From: Gordius sp. MW1
Lineage: Eukaryota; Nematomorpha; Gordioida; Gordea; Gordiidae
Direction: 5' to 3'
NCBI GenBank assembly: GCA_964036665.1
Contig: OZ038530.1
Span: 2,790,001 to 2,854,000 of the forward strand
DNA: 64,000 nucleotides
Within the stretch, counting starts at the first letter, position 1, and the number at the start of each line of letters is the position of its first letter. Position numbers and translations under genes: made by a program. The notes under the pieces were generated by a model, which searched no databases, was not told the DNA's origin, and saw only the letters and a list, made by a program, of their open reading frames with translations. This document shows, one piece after another, positions 38,160-51,100 of this stretch.

Positions 38160-41100
38160 GAAAGTTGTCGTTTTCAGACGTGGTTTCCATGATAAAAAGT
38201 AAAAACTTATCAGAATCAGAGAACTATTACTTTGAAATCATGATCGCAACCAGTTTTCAAAAATTAAGCAATCACGTTGCGATACAACAAACTAATCGCA
38301 ACAACAAAACCTTGTCTTTTGTCAAAATGATAGTTCTCGCATCTTAAAACTTCTTTACGGAAATCAATCGAGGATAATAGGATTCTCAAATTGGCTTACT
38401 TTTATATATTTTTTTACGCTCTTTCACATAGAATGGAAAAAAAATAAATATTTTTACCTCAAAATTTTTCACATATTTTTCTTTCAACCGTATTCATCCG
38501 ATTATAGTTGTCGTTTTCAGACCTGGTTTCCATGATAAAAAGTAGAAACTTATCAGAATCAGAGAACTATTACTTTGAAATCATGATCGCATAGACCAGT
38601 TTTCAAAAATTAAGCAATCACGTTGCGATACAACAAACTAATCGCAACAACAAAACCTTGTCTTTTGTCAAAATGATAGTTCTCGCAGCTTAAAACTTAT
38701 TTTCGGAAGTCAATCCAGGATAATAGGATTCTCAAATTGGCTTACTTTTCTATATTTTTTTACGCTCTTTCACATAGAATCGAAAAAAATAAATCTTTTT
38801 ACCTCAAAATTTTTCACATTTTTTTCTTTCAACCGTATTCATCCGATGTAAGTTGTCGTTTCCAGACGTGGTTTCCATGATAAAAAGTAAAAATTTATCA
38901 GAATCAGAGAACTATTACTTTGAAATCATGATCGCATAGAGCAGTTTTCAAAAGTTAAGCATTCACGTTGCGATACAACAAACTAATCGCAACAATAAAA
39001 CGTTGTCTTTAAAATGATAGTTCTCGCAGCTTAAAACCGCTTCTCTGAAGTCAATCGAGGGTAATAGGATTCTCAAATTGGCTTACTTTTATATATTTTT
39101 TTACGCTTTTTCACATAGAATCGAAAAAAATAAATCTTTTTACCTCAAAATTTTTCACATTTTTTTCTTTCAACCGTATTCATCCTATGAAAGTTGTCGT
39201 TTTCAGACGTGGTTTCCATGATAAAAAGTAAAAACTTATCAGAATCAGAGAACTATTACTTTGAAATCATGATCGCAAAGACCAGTTTTCAAAAATTGAG
39301 CAATCACGTTGCGATACAACAAACTAATCGCAACAACAAAACCTTGTCTTTTGTCAAAATGATAGTTCTCGCATCTTAAAACTTCTTTTCGGAAATCAAT
39401 CGAGGATAATAGGATTCTCAAATTGGCTTACTTTTATATATTTTTTTACGCTCTTTCACATAGAATGGAAAAAAATAAATATTTTTACCTCAAAATTTTT
39501 CACATATTTTTCTTTCAACCGTATACATCCGATGAAAGTTGTCGTTTTCAGACGTGGTTTCCATGATAAAAAGTAAAAACTTATCAGAATCAGAGAACTA
39601 TTACTTTGAAATCATGATCGCATAGACCAGTTTTCAAAAATTAAGCAATCGCGTTGCGATACAACAAACTAATCGCAACAACAAAACCTTGTCTTTTGTC
39701 AAAATGATAGTTCTCGCAGCTTAAAACTTATTTTCGGAAGTCAATCCAGGATAATAGGATTCTCAAATTGGCTTACTTTTCTATATTTTTTTACGCTCTT
39801 TCACATAGAATCGAAAAAAATAAATCTTTTTACCTCAAAATTTTTCACATTTTTTTCTTTCAACCGTATTCATCCGATGAAAGTTGTCGTTTCCAGACGT
39901 GGTTTCCATGATAAAAAGTAAAAATTTATCAGAATCAGAGAACTATTACTTTGAAATCATGATCGCATAGAGCAGTTTTCAAAAGTTAAGCATTCACGTT
40001 GCGATACAACAAACTAATCGCAACAATAAAACGTTGTCTTTAAAATGATAGTTCTCGCAGCTTAAAACCGCTTCTCTGAAGTCAATCGAGGATAATAGGA
40101 TTCTCAAATTGGCTTACTTTTATATATTTTTTTACGCTCTTTCACATAGAATCGAAAAAAATAAATCTTTTTACCTCAAAATTTTTCACATTTTTTTCTT
40201 TCAACCGTATTCATCCTATGAAAGTTGTCGTTTTCAGACGTGGTTTCCATGATAAAAAGTAAAAACTTATCAGAATCAGAGAACTATTACTTTGAAATCA
40301 TGATTGCAACCAGTTATCAAAAATTAAGCAATCACGTTGCGATACAACAAACTAATCGCAACAACAAAACCTTGTCTTTTGTCAAAATGATAGTTCTCGC
40401 ATCTTAAAACTTCTTTACGGAAATCAATCGAGGATAATAGGATTCTCAAATTGGCTTACTTTTATATATTTTTTTACGCTCTTTCACATAGAATGGAAAA
40501 AAAATAAATATTTTTACCTCAAAATTTTTCACATATTTTTCTTTCAACCGTATTCATCCGATTATAGTTGTCGTTTTCAGACCTGGTTTCCATGATAAAA
40601 AGTAGAAACTTATCAGAATCAGAGAACTATTACTTTGAAATCATGATCGCATAGACCAGTTTTCAAAAATTAAGCAATCACGTTGCGATACAACAAACTA
40701 ATCGCAACAACAAAACCTTGTCTTTTGTCAAAATGATAGTTCTCGCAGCTTAAAACTTATTTTCGGAAGTCAATCCAGGATAATAGGATTCTCAAATTGG
40801 CTTACTTTTCTATATTTTTTTACGCTCTTTCACATAGAATCGAAAAAAATAAATCTTTTTACCTCAAAATTTTTCACATTTTTTTCTTTCAACCGTATTC
40901 ATCCGATGTAAGTTGTCGTTTCCAGACGTGGTTTCCATGATAAAAAGTAAAAATTTATCAGAATCAGAGAACTATTACTTTGAAATCATGATCGCATAGA
41001 GCAGTTTTCAAAAGTTAAGCATTCACGTTGCGATACAACAAACTAATCGCAACAATAAAACGTTGTCTTTAAAATGATAGTTCTCGCAGCTTAAAACCGC

Positions 41101-42280
41101 TTCTCTGAAGTCAATCGAGGATAATAGGATTCTCAAATTGGCTTACTTTTATATATTTTTTTACGCTTTTTCACATAGAATCGAAAAAAATAAATCTTTT
41201 TACCTCAAAATTTTTCACATTTTTTTCTTTCAACCGTATTCATCCTATGAAAGTTGTCGTTTTCAGACGTGGTTTCCATGATAAAAAGTAAAAACTTATC
41301 AGAATCAGAGAACTATTACTTTGAAATCATGATCGCAAAGACCAGTTTTCAAAAATTGAGCAATCACGTTGCGATACAACAAACTAATCGCAACAACAAA
41401 ACCTTGTCTTTTGTCAAAATGATAGTTCTCGCATCTTAAAACTTCTTTTCGGAAATCAATCGAGGATAATAGGATTCTCAAATTGGCTTACTTTTATATA
41501 TTTTTTTACGCTCTTTCACATAGAATGGAAAAAAATAAATATTTTTACCTCAAAATTTTTCACATATTTTTCTTTCAACCGTATACATCCGATGAAAGTT
41601 GTCGTTTTCAGACGTGGTTTCCATGATAAAAAGTAAAAACTTATCAGAATCAGAGAACTATAACTTTGAAATCATGATCGCATAGACCAGTTTTCAAAAA
41701 TTAAGCAATCGCGTTGCGATACAACAAACTAATCGCAACAACAAAACCTTGTCTTTTGTCAAAATGATAGTTCTCGCAGCTTAAAACTTATTTTCGGAAG
41801 TCAATCCAGGATAATAGGATTCTCAAATTGGCTTACTTTTCTATATTTTTTTACGCTCTTTCACATAGAATCGAAAAAAATAAATCTTTTTACCTCAAAA
41901 TTTTTCACATTTTTTTCTTTCAACCGTATTCATCCGATGAAAGTTGTCGTTTCCAGACGTGGTTTCCATGATAAAAAGTAAAAATTTATCAGAATCAGAG
42001 AACTATTACTTTGAAATCATGATCGCATAGAGCAGTTTTCAAAAGTTAAGCATTCACGTTGCGATACAACAAACTAATCGCAACAATAAAACGTTGTCTT
42101 TAAAATGATAGTTCTCGCAGCTTAAAACCGCTTCTCTGAAGTCAATCGAGGATAATAGGATTCTCAAATTGGCTTACTTTTATATATTTTTTTACGCTCT
42201 TTCACATAGAATCGAAAAAAATAAATCTTTTTACCTCAAAATTTTTCACATATTTTTCTTTCAACCGTATTCATCCTATG
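38160..42280 (+). repeat. Three-monomer unit (~1031 bp) forming a 2060-bp six-mer, two copies
   Basis: Class A monomers recur at 38165, 39194, 40225, 41254 and 42285 (frame starts), spacing 1029-1031 bp, each unit being long A, class C or C-hybrid, class S. Alternate units are the closest matches. GATTATAGTTG occurs at about 38.50 and 40.56 kb, GATGTAAGTTG at about 38.85 and 40.91 kb, GTATACATCC at about 39.53 and 41.59 kb and CAATCGCGTTG at about 39.65 and 41.71 kb, all 2060 bp apart. The 1029 spacing reflects a 3-nt loss at GCAACCAG and a 1-nt longer A run. Confidence 0.85.
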
Positions 42281-45200
42281 AAAGTTGTCGTTTTCAGACG
42301 TGGTTTCCATGATAAAAAGTAAAAACTTATCAGAATCAGAGAACTATTACTTTGAAATCATGATCGCAAAGACCAGTTTTCAAAAATTAAGCAATCACGT
42401 TGCGATACAACAAACTAATCGCAACAACAAAACCTTGTCTTTTGTCAAAATCATAGTTCTCGCATCTTAAAACTTCTTTTCGGAAATCAATCGAGGATAA
42501 TAGGATTCTCAAACTGGCTTACTTTTATATATTTTTTTACGCTCTTTCACATAGAATGGAAAAAAATAAATATTTTTACCTCAAAATTTTTCACATATTT
42601 TTCTTTCAACCGTATTCATCCGATGATAGTTGTCGTTTTCAGACCTGGTTTCCATGATAAAAAGTAGAAACTTATCAGAATAAGAGAACTATTACTTTGA
42701 AATCATGATCGCATAGACCAGTTTTCAAAAATTAAGCAATCACGTTGCGATACAACAAACTAATCGCAACAACAAAACCTTGTCTTTTGTCAAAATGATA
42801 GTTCTCGCATCTTAAAACTTCTTTTCGGAAATCAATCGAGGATAATAGGATTCTCAAATTGGCTTACTTTTATATATTTTTTTACGCTCTTTTACATAGA
42901 ATGGAAAAAAATAAATATTTTTACCTCAAAATTTTTCACATTTTTTTCTTTCAACCGTATTCATCCTATGAAAGTTGTCGTTTTCAGACGTGGTTTCCAT
43001 GATAAAAAGTAAAAACTTATCAGAATCAGAGAACTATTACTTTGAAATCATGATCGCAAAGACCAGTTTTCAAAAATTAAGCAATCACGTTGCGATACAA
43101 CAAACTAATCGCAACAACAAAACCTTGTCTTTTGTCAAAATGATAGTTCTCGCATCTTAAAACTTCTTTACGGAAATCAATCGAGGATAATAGGATTCTC
43201 AAATTGGCTTACTTTTATATATTTTTTTACGCTCTTTCACATAGAATGGAAAAAAATAAATATTTTTACCTCAAAATTTTTCACATATTTTTCTTTCAAC
43301 CGTATTCATCCGATGATAGTTGTCGTTTTCAGACCTGGTTTCCATGATAAAAAGTAGAAACTTATCAGAATCAGAGAACTATTACTTTGAAATCATGATC
43401 GCATAGACCAGTTTTCAAAAATTAAGCAATCACGTTGCGATACAACAAACTAATCGCAACAACAAAACCTTGTCTTTTGTAAAAATGATAGTTCTCGCAT
43501 CTTAAAACTTCTTTTCGGAAATCAATCGAGGATAATAGGATTCTCAAATTGGCTTATTTTTATATATTTTTTTACGCTCTTTCACATAGAATGGAAAAAA
43601 ATAAATATTTTTACCTCAAAATTTTTCACATATTTTTCTTTCAACCGTATTCATCCGATGAAAGTTGTCGTTTTCAGACGTGGTTTCCATGATAAAAAGT
43701 AAAAACTTATCAGAATCAGAGAACTATTACTTTGAAATCATGATCGCATAGACCAGTTTTCAAAAATTAAGCAATCACGTTGCGATACAACAAACTAATC
43801 GCAACAACAAAACCTTGTCTTTTGTCAAAATGATAGTTCTCGCATCTTAAAACTTTTTTTCGGAAATCAATCGAGGATAATAGGATTCTCAAATTGGCTT
43901 ACTTTTATATATTTTTTTACGCTCTTTCACATAGAATCGAAAAAAATAAATCTTTTTACCTCAAAATTTTTCACATATTTTTCTTTCAACCGTATTCATC
44001 CTATGAAAGTTGTCGTTTTCAGACGTGGTTTCCATGATAAAAAGTAAAAACTTATCAGAATCAGAGAACTATTACTTTGAAATCATGATCGCAAAGACCA
44101 GTTTTCAAAAATTAAGCCATCACGTTGCGATACAACAAACTAATCGCAACAACAAAACCTTGTCTTTTGTCAAAATGATAATTCTCGCATCTTAAAACTT
44201 CTTTTCGGAAATCAATCGAGGATAATAGGATTCTCAAATTGGCTTACTTTTATATATTTTTTTACGCTCTTTCACATAGAATGGAAAAAAATAAATATTT
44301 TTACCTCAAAATTTTTCACATATTTTTCTTTCAACCGTATTCATCCGATGAAAGTTGTCGTTTTCAGACGTGGTTTCCATGATAAAAAGTAAAAACTTAT
44401 CAGAATCAGAGAACTATTACTTTGAAATCATGATCGCATAGACCAGTTTTCAAAAATTAAGCAATCACGTTGCGATACAACAAACTAATCGCAACAACAA
44501 AACCTTGTCTTTTGTCAAAATGATAGTTCTCGCAGCTTAAAACTTATTTTCGGAAGTCAATCCAGGATAATAGGATTCTCAAATTGGCTTACTTTTCTAT
44601 ATTTTTTTACGCTCTTTCACATAGAATCGAAAAAAATAAATCTTTTTACCTTAAAATTTTTCACATTTTTTTCTTTCAACCGTATTCATCCGATGAAAGT
44701 TGTCGTTTCCAGACGTGGTTTCCATGATAAAAAGTAAAAATTTATCAGAATCAGAGAACTATTACTTTGAAATCATGATCGCATAGAGCAGTTTTCAAAA
44801 GTTAAGCATTCACGTTGCGATACAACAAACTAATCGCAACAATAAAACGTTGTCTTTAAAATGATAGTTCTCGCAGCTTAAAACCGCTTCTCTGAAGTCA
44901 ATCGAGGATAATAGGATTCTCAAATTGGCTTACTTTTATATATTTTTTTACGCTCTTTCACATAGAATCGAAAAAAATAAATCTTTTTACCTCAAAATTT
45001 TTCACATTTTTTTCTTTCAACCGTATTCATCCTATGAAAGTTGTCGTTTTCAGACGTGGTTTCCATGATAAAAAGTAAAAACTTATCAGAATCAGAGAAC
45101 TATTACTTTGAAATCATGATCGCAAAGACCAGTTTTCAAAAATTAAGCAATCACGTTGCGATACAACAAACTAATCGCAACAACAAAACCTTGTCTTTTG

Positions 45201-47099
45201 TCAAAATGATAGTTCTCGCATCTTAAAACTTCTTTACGGAAATCAATCGAGGATAATAGGATTCTCAAATTGGCTTACTTTTATATATTTTTTTACGCTC
45301 TTTCACATAGAATGGAAAAAAATAAATATTTTTACCTCAAAATTTTTCACATATTTTTCTTTCAACCGTATTCATCCGATGATAGTTGTCGTTTTCAGAC
45401 CTGGTTTCCATGATAAAAAGTAGAAACTTATCAGAATCAGAGAACTATTACTTTGAAATCATGATCGCATAGACCAGTTTTCAAAAATTAAGCAATCACG
45501 TTGCGATACAACAAACTAATCGCAACAACAAAACCTTGTCTTTTGTAAAAATGATAGTTCTCGCATCTTAAAACTTCTTTTCGGAAATCAATCGAGGATA
45601 ATAGGATTCTCAAATTGGCTTATTTTTATATATTTTTTTACGCTCTTTCACATAGAATGGAAAAAAATAAATATTTTTACCTCAAAATTTTTCACATATT
45701 TTTCTTTCAACCGTATTCATCCGATGAAAGTTGTCGTTTTCAGACGTGGTTTCCATGATAAAAAGTAAAAACTTATCAGAATCAGAGAACTATTACTTTG
45801 AAATCATGATCGCATAGACCAGTTTTCAAAAATTAAGCAATCACGTTGCGATACAACAAACTAATCGCAACAGCAAAACCTTGTCTTTTGTCAAAATGAT
45901 AGTTCTCGCATCTTAAAACTTCTTTTCGGAAATCAATCGAGGATAATAGGATTCTCAAATTGGCTTACTTTTATATATTTTTTTACGCTCTTTCACATAG
46001 AATCGAAAAAAATAAATCTTTTTACCTCAAAATTTTTCACATTTTTTTCTTTCAACCGTATTACTCCTATGAAAGTTGTCGTTTTCAGACGTGGTTTTTA
46101 TGATAAAAAGTAAAAACTTATCAGAATCAGAGAACTATTACTTTGATATCATGATCGCAAAGACCAGTTTTCAAAAATTAAGCAATCACGTTGCGATACA
46201 ACAAACTAATCGCAACAACAAAACCTTGTCTTTTGTCAAAATGATAGTTCTCGCATCTTAAAACTTCTTTACGGAAATCAATCGAGGATAATAGGATTCT
46301 CAAATTGGCTTACTTTTATATATTTTTTTACGCTCTTTCACATAGAATGGAAAAAAATAAATATTTTTACCTCAAAATTTTTCACATATTTTTCTTTCAA
46401 CCGTATTCATCCGATGATAGTTGTCGTTTTCAGACCTGGTTTCCTTGATAAAAAGTAGAAACTTATCAGAATCAGAGAACTATTACTTTGAAATCATGAT
46501 CGCATAGACCAGTTTTCAAAAATTAAGCAATCACGTTGCGATACAACAAACTAATCGCAACAACAAAACCTTGTCTTTTGTCAAAATGATAGTTCTCGCA
46601 TCTTAAAACTTCTTTTCGGAAATCAATCGAGGATAATAGGATTCTCAAATTGGCTTACTTTTATATATTTTTTTACGCTCTTTCACATAGAATGGAAAAA
46701 AATAAATATTTTTACCTCAAAATTTTTCACATATTTTTCTTTCAACCGTATTCATCCGATGAAAGTTGTCGTTTTCAGACGTGGTTTCCATGATAAAAAG
46801 TAAAAACTTATCAGAATCAGAGAACTATTACTTTGATCATGATCGCATAGACCAGTTTTAAAATTAAGCAATCACGTTGCGATACAACAAACTAATCGCA
46901 ACAACAAAACCTTGTCTTTTGTCAAAATGATAGTTCTCGCATCTTAAAACTTCTTTTCGGAAATCAATCGAGGATAATAGGATTCTCAAATTGGCTTACT
47001 TTTATATATTTTTTTACGCTCTTTCACATAGAATGGAAAAAAATAAATATTTTTACCTCAAAATTTTTCACATATTTTTCTTTCAACCGTATTCATCCG

Positions 47100-48170
47100 A
47101 TGAAAGTTGTCGTTTTCAGACGTGGTTTCCATGATAAAAAGTAAAAACTTATCAGAATCAGAGAACTATTACTTTGAAATCATGATCGCATAGACCAGTT
47201 TTCAAAAATTAAGCAATCACGTTGCGATACAACAAACTAATCGCAACAACAAAACCTTGTCTTTTGTCAAAATGATAGTTCTCGCAGCTTAAAACTTATT
47301 TTCGGAAGTCAATCCAGGATAATAGGATTCTCAAATTGGCTTACTTTTATATATTTTTTTACGCTCTTTCACATAGAATCGAAAAAATAAATCTTTTTAC
47401 CTCAAAATTTTTCACATTTTTTTCTTTCAACCGTATTCATCCGATGAAAGTTGTCGTTTCCAGACGTGGTTTCCATGATAAAAAGTAAAAATTTATCAGA
47501 ATCAGAGAACTATTACTTTGAAATCATGATCGCATAGACCAGTTTTAAAATTAAGCAATCACGTTGCGATACAACAAACTAATCGCAACAACAAAACCTT
47601 GTCTTTTGTCAAAATGATAGTTCTCGCATCTTAAAACTTCTTTTCGGAAATCAATCGAGGATAATAGGATTCTCAAATTGGCTTACTTTTATATATTTTT
47701 TTACGCTCTTTCACATAGAATGGAAAAAAATAAATATTTTTACCTCAAAATTTTTCACATATTTTTCTTTCAACCGTATTCATCCGATGAAAGTTGTCGT
47801 TTTCAGACGTGGTTTCCATGATAAAAAGTAAAAACTTATCAGAATCAGAGAACTATTACTTTGAAATCATGATCGCATAGACCAGTTTTCAAAAATTAAG
47901 CAATCACGTTGCGATACAACAAACTAATCGCAACAACAAAACCTTGTCTTTTGTCAAAATGATAGTTCTCGCAGCTTAAAACTTATTTTCGGAAGTCAAT
48001 CCAGGATAATAGGATTCTCAAATTGGCTTACTTTTATATATTTTTTTACGCTCTTTCACATAGAATCGAAAAAATAAATCTTTTTACCTCAAAATTTTTC
48101 ACATTTTTTTCTTTCAACCGTATTCATCCGATGAAAGTTGTCGTTTCCAGACGTGGTTTCCATGATAAAA
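47100..48170 (+). repeat. Two-monomer duplication (~688 bp) with A-A-A-T-T deletion variants
   Basis: The C-class monomers at about 47.10 and 47.79 kb are near-identical and both carry the shortened GAATCGAAAAAATAAATC and TATATATT rather than TCTATATT. Monomers at about 46.85 and 47.54 kb share CCAGTTTTAAAATTAAGC, a 4-nt shorter form of CCAGTTTTCAAAAATTAAGC. This is a small recent local expansion. Confidence 0.7.
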
Positions 48171-50424
48171 AGTAAAAATTTATCAGAATCAGAGAACTAT
48201 TACTTTGAAATCATGATCGCATAGAGCAGTTTTCAAAAGTTAAGCATTCACGTTGCGATACAACAAACTAATCGCAACAACAAAACCTTGTCTTTTGTCA
48301 AAATGATAGTTCTCGCATCTTAAAACTTCTTTTCGGAAATCAATCGAGGATAATAGGATTCTCAAATTGGCTTACTTTTATATATTTTTTTACGCTCTTT
48401 CACATAGAATGGAAAAAAATAAATATTTTTACCTCAAAATTTTTCACATATTTTTCTTTCAACCGTATTCATCCGATGAAAGTTGTCGTTTTCAGACCTG
48501 GTTTCCATGATAAAAAGTAAAAACTTATCAGAATCAGAGAACTATTACTTTGAAATCATGATCGCATAGACCAGTTTTCAAAAATTAAGCAATCACGTTG
48601 CGATACAACAAACTAATCGCAACAACAAAACCTTGTCTTTTGTCAAAATGATAGTTCTCGCAGCTTAAAACTTCTTTTCGGAAGTCAATCGAGGATAATA
48701 GGATTCTCAAATTGGCTTACTTTTATATATTTTTTTACGCTCTTTCACATAGAATGGAAAAAATAAATATTTTTACCTCAAAATTTTTCACATATTTTTC
48801 TTTCAACCGTATTCATCCTATGAAAGTTGTCGTTTTCAGACGTGGTTTCCATGATAAAAAGGAAAAACTTATCAGAATCAGACAACTATTACTTTGAAAT
48901 CATGATCGCAAAGATAAGTTTAAATTAAGCAATCACGTTGCGATACAACAAACTAATCGCAACAACAAAACCTTGTCTTTTGTCAAAATGATAGTTCTCG
49001 CATCTTAAAACTTCTTTTCGGAAATCAATCGAGGATAATAGGATTCTCAAATTGGCTTACTTTTATATATTTTTTACGCTCTTTCACATAGAATGGAAAA
49101 AAATAAATATTTTTACCTCAAAATTTTTCACATATTTTTCTTTCAACCGTATTCATCCTATGAAATTTGTCGTTTTCAGACGTGGTTTCCATGATAAAAA
49201 GTAAAAACTTATCAGAATCAGAGAACTATTACTTTGAAATCATGATCGCAAAGACCAGTTTTCAAAAATTAAGCAATCACGTTGCGATACAACAAACTAA
49301 TCGCAACAACAAAACCTTGTCTTTTGTCAAAATGATAATTCTCGCATCTTAAAACTTCTTTTCGGAAATCAATCGAGGATAATAGGATTCTCAAATTGGC
49401 TTACTTTTATATATTTTTTTACGCTCTTTCACATAGAATGGAAAAAAATAAATATTTTTACCTCAAAATTTTTCACATATTTTTCTTTCAACCGTATTCA
49501 TCCGATGAAAGTTGTCGTTTTCAGACGTGGTTTCCATGATAAAAAGTAAAAACTTATCAGAATCAGAGAACTATTACTTTGAAATCATGATCGCATAGAC
49601 CAGTTTTCAAAAATTAAGCAATCACGTTGCGATACAACAAACTAATCGCAACAACAAAACCTTGTCTTTTGTCAAAATGATAGTTCTCGCATCTTAAACT
49701 TCTTTTCGGAAATCAATCGAGGATAATAGGATTCTCAAATTGGCTTACTTTTATATATTTTTTTACGCTCTTTCACATAGAATGGAAAAAAATAAATATT
49801 TTTACCTCAAAATTTTTCACATATTTTTCTTTCAACCGTATTCATCCGATGAAAGTTGTCGTTTTCAGACGTGGTTTCCATGATAAAAAGTAAAAACTTA
49901 TCAGAATCAGAGAACTATTACTTTGAAATCATGATCGCATAGACCAGTTTTCAAAAATTAAGCAATCACGTTGCGATACAACAAACTAATCGCAACAACA
50001 AAACCTTGTCTTTTGTCAAAATGATAGTTCTCGCATCTTAAAACTTCTTTTCGGAAATCAATCGAGGATAATAGGATTCTCAAATTGGCTTACTTTAATA
50101 TATTTTTTTACGCTCTTTCACATAGAGTGGAAAAAAATAAATATTTTTACCTCAAAATTTTTCACATATTTTTCTTTCAACCGTATTCATCCGATGAAAG
50201 TTGTCGTTTTCAGACGTGGTTTCCATGATAAAAAGTAAAAACTTATCAGAATCAGAGAACTATTACTTTGAAATCATGATCGCATAGACCAGTTTTCAAA
50301 AATTAAGCAATCACGTTGCGATACAACAAACTAATCGCAACAACAAAACCTTGTCTTTTGTCAAAATGATAGTTCTCGCAGCTTAAAACTTATTTTCGGA
50401 AGTCAATCCAGGATAATAGGATTC

Positions 50425-50427
<3 letters not shown>

Positions 50428-50431
<4 letters not shown>
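50428..50431. repeat. Target-site duplication, left copy (AATT)
   Basis: The empty site reads CTCAAATTGGCTT (60865 onward). The left flank keeps CTCAAAT plus a T shared with the poly-T run. Aligning both flanks to the empty site shows overlap at AATT only. The last T cannot be told from the tail, so the duplication is 3-4 bp. Confidence 0.7.

Positions 50432-50469
<38 letters not shown>
50430..50469 (-). other. Pure poly(A) tail (40-nt T run on +)
   Basis: An uninterrupted run of 40 T on the + strand. The first one or two T belong to the satellite target (CAAATT), so the tail is 38-39 nt. Its purity suggests little decay since insertion, although assembly of homopolymers can be inexact. Confidence 0.9.
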
Positions 50470-50473
<4 letters not shown>

Positions 50474-50569
50474 AAAAACCAAAAGAAAAATATATTTAAT
50501 TATACCTTTCCGAAACAAATAATTATAATTATGATATACACGAATAAAAAATATAAAAACGCGCTATAA
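50470..50569 (-). other. 3' UTR of the retrotransposon
   Basis: About 100 nt between the terminal TAG and the poly(A) tail, very A+T-rich and without an open frame. It contains the ATTAAA hexamer. No tandem repeat or clear stable hairpin is visible. Confidence 0.8.
50495..50500 (-). promoter_or_regulatory. Polyadenylation signal ATTAAA
   Basis: TTTAAT on + reads ATTAAA on the element strand, about 25 nt before the poly(A) tail. ATTAAA is the common variant of the AATAAA signal and the spacing is normal. I find no AATAAA nearby on this strand. Confidence 0.65.
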
Positions 50570-50869
50570 CTAAACGGATGGCATTGATCCGTGTATGGAA
50601 ATCGTGTTGGATTTAACGATTTCCATTGTGATCTTTTGCCTGATAAAAAAGTATTCTTTGGGATCGTGAGTAATGGAGGTTATATATTTTGAAATTTGTT
50701 TTAGGAATTGGCTGCCCTCGGGACCTAAGTTACCGAGGGTCGTAGCTACTACTGGTACGAAAATAATATTGTTTAGGTATTTGTATTTATCCTCCTTCTT
50801 TCTCTCAGTAGAAGAGATGAGGTCGGGAGAGGCGTTAGATTTGGCGAATACGTCCACTGCAGTGAAGTC

Positions 50870-50872
50870 CTA
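50870..50872 (-). other. Premature TAG stop within the nuclease domain
   Basis: The + strand reads CTA, giving TAG on the coding strand, in the same frame as the sequence on both sides; no frameshift is needed. The tryptophan usual here in related nucleases (TGG) would be one base away. The true end of the ORF also uses TAG, which argues against reassignment of this codon. Confidence 0.85.
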
Positions 50873-51046
50873 GCAGGCGTTTAGGCCACGAGCCCACGGG
50901 ATGATTGTTACTCCATCGGGTCTTTTCCCGTCAGTGGAGCTTAGGCCAGTGGGTTCTATTGTATTGGGAAAGCCGGCTTTCTTCAAAGATTGTCCGATTA
51001 TTTTATTTATTGTGGCATGACGGGGATGCCGCCCCTTGCTGTATTG

Positions 51047-51100
51047 GCAGTGTAGAGGATGATGGCCGTTTGCAAGAACGGGTTGGCGGCAGAGGTCGCA
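51047..51100 (-). other. CCHC zinc-knuckle-like motif in the retrotransposon ORF
   Basis: The motif reads Cys-x2-Cys-x9-His-x3-Cys, with a second His just before the His. It lies between the post-RT region and the nuclease core. This placement after RT is typical of RLE-type non-LTR elements, where it is thought to help bind nucleic acid. Confidence 0.7.

Larger units (their letters stand above)
1..50430 (+). repeat. Satellite array, left of the retrotransposon (~345-bp monomer)
   Basis: A head-to-tail tandem array, all monomers in the same orientation. The period reads off recurring landmarks such as GAAAGTTGTCGTTTTCAGAC and TTTCAACCGTATTCATCC. Complete monomers measured 341, 342 and 345 bp. 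Length divided by period gives about 146 monomers. Base composition is A+T-rich with many A and T tracts. Monomers differ by substitutions and 1-4 nt indels and fall into recognisable classes, listed as examples below. No coding gene is present. The short open frames that recur once per monomer begin at TTG codons and exist only where the usual TAG in GCATAGACC reads AAG. The window starts inside the array, so the left edge of the array is not seen. Confidence 0.97.

Noticed and set aside
50870-50872. TAG as a sense codon in this organism
   Set aside because: The same ORF ends in TAG at 50570-50572 and no other evidence of recoding is visible.
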